DNA from: Collinsella aerofaciens
GTDB lineage: Bacteria > Actinomycetota > Coriobacteriia > Coriobacteriales > Coriobacteriaceae
Direction of reading: 5' to 3'
Length of the DNA: 6,015 nucleotides
Assembly (NCBI GenBank): GCA_030826265.1
Contig: JAPJOH010000048.1
Coordinates: 1-6,015 of the forward strand
Shown: positions 5,944 to 6,015 of the stretch, one piece after another
Numbering within the stretch: position 1 is the first letter of the stretch
Layout of the letters: every line of letters begins with the position of its first letter
Translations under genes and position numbers: made by a program
Notes under the pieces: model-generated
Told to the model about the DNA's origin: nothing
Database searches by the model: none
The model's input: only the letters and a program-made list of their open reading frames with translations

Positions 5944-6014
5944 GTGGAAAACGATAACTGGGTACTGTCAATAATCTTGCGCAAATTCCAGCAGGCGACC
6001 GCCAGCCGTCGGCA
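5937..6014 (-). CDS. Partial 3' tail of a possible transposase gene (cut by window edge)
   Basis: Minus-strand frame from the window edge to TAA (5937-5939) reads 25 residues, including RRLAVACWNLRKI. An Ala-rich helix followed by (W/H/Y)NLRK is common at the C-termini of several DDE transposase families, so this may be the end of an insertion sequence lying to the right. The fragment is too short for certainty. A different minus frame also stays open to a TGA at 5968-5970 and reads GGRLLEFAQDY, which cannot be excluded as the real tail. Confidence 0.3.
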   Translation of the reverse strand, partial: CRRLAVACWNLRKIIDSTQLSFSTG

Positions 6015-6015
6015 T

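Noticed and set aside
5943..5971. Promoter from a perfect minus-strand TTGACA (5966-5971)
   Set aside because: The hexamer at a 17-nt spacer is TCCACG, and no -10-like sequence lies at acceptable spacing. It is also inside the putative upstream gene tail.
1..6015. tRNA, rRNA or CRISPR array
   Set aside because: No cloverleaf, rRNA-like segment or regularly spaced identical repeats were seen on either strand.

Overview
This window looks like a piece of an accessory cell-surface locus from a gut-type, moderately GC-rich Gram-positive bacterium. A member of the Coriobacteriia (Eggerthellaceae-like) is the best guess. The basis is an Ala-rich high-GC gene, strong AGGAGG ribosome binding sites, a membrane anchor ending in RRRKK, and streptococcal-type pilin and MucBP-like modules. 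The taxon is an inference.

Layout: everything convincing lies on the minus strand, so transcription runs from right to left. At the far right (5937-6014) is a short 3' tail of another minus-strand frame that resembles the C-terminus of a DDE transposase. Bases 5514-5936 hold no gene. They contain a putative control region: three 11-12 bp phased repeats (5884-5913), two promoter-like modules sharing a duplicated -35 segment (5755-5782 and 5675-5704), an inverted pair of 8-bp sites flanking the proximal module, and a leader of about 155 nt with three possible hairpins. Next come a MucBP-repeat, C-terminally membrane-anchored surface protein (3121-5559) and, 15 nt later, a large secreted adhesin (28-3105). 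The adhesin has a signal peptide, an acidic linker, a beta-helix with GGG(I/V) repeats, and three Ig-like domains with the Lys/Glu/Asn pattern of intramolecular isopeptide bonds.

The two large genes read as one operon. Only 15 nt separate them, and the second Shine-Dalgarno lies directly after the first stop. Together they would make an anchored repeat protein and a long adhesin or pilin-like partner on the cell surface.

The most notable observation is that both genes appear frame-broken at one end. The MucBP gene has a perfect SD and ATG (5513) that lie out of frame with its body; removing one GA from the AAAAGAGAATTTT tract would restore a textbook signal peptide. The adhesin stops at 28-30 inside its last isopeptide domain, just before the expected Asn strand, while another frame continues with residues matching the paralogous domain. 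Real strain-level ON/OFF or pseudogene mutations and sequencing or contig-end errors are both possible. The sequence alone cannot decide between them.
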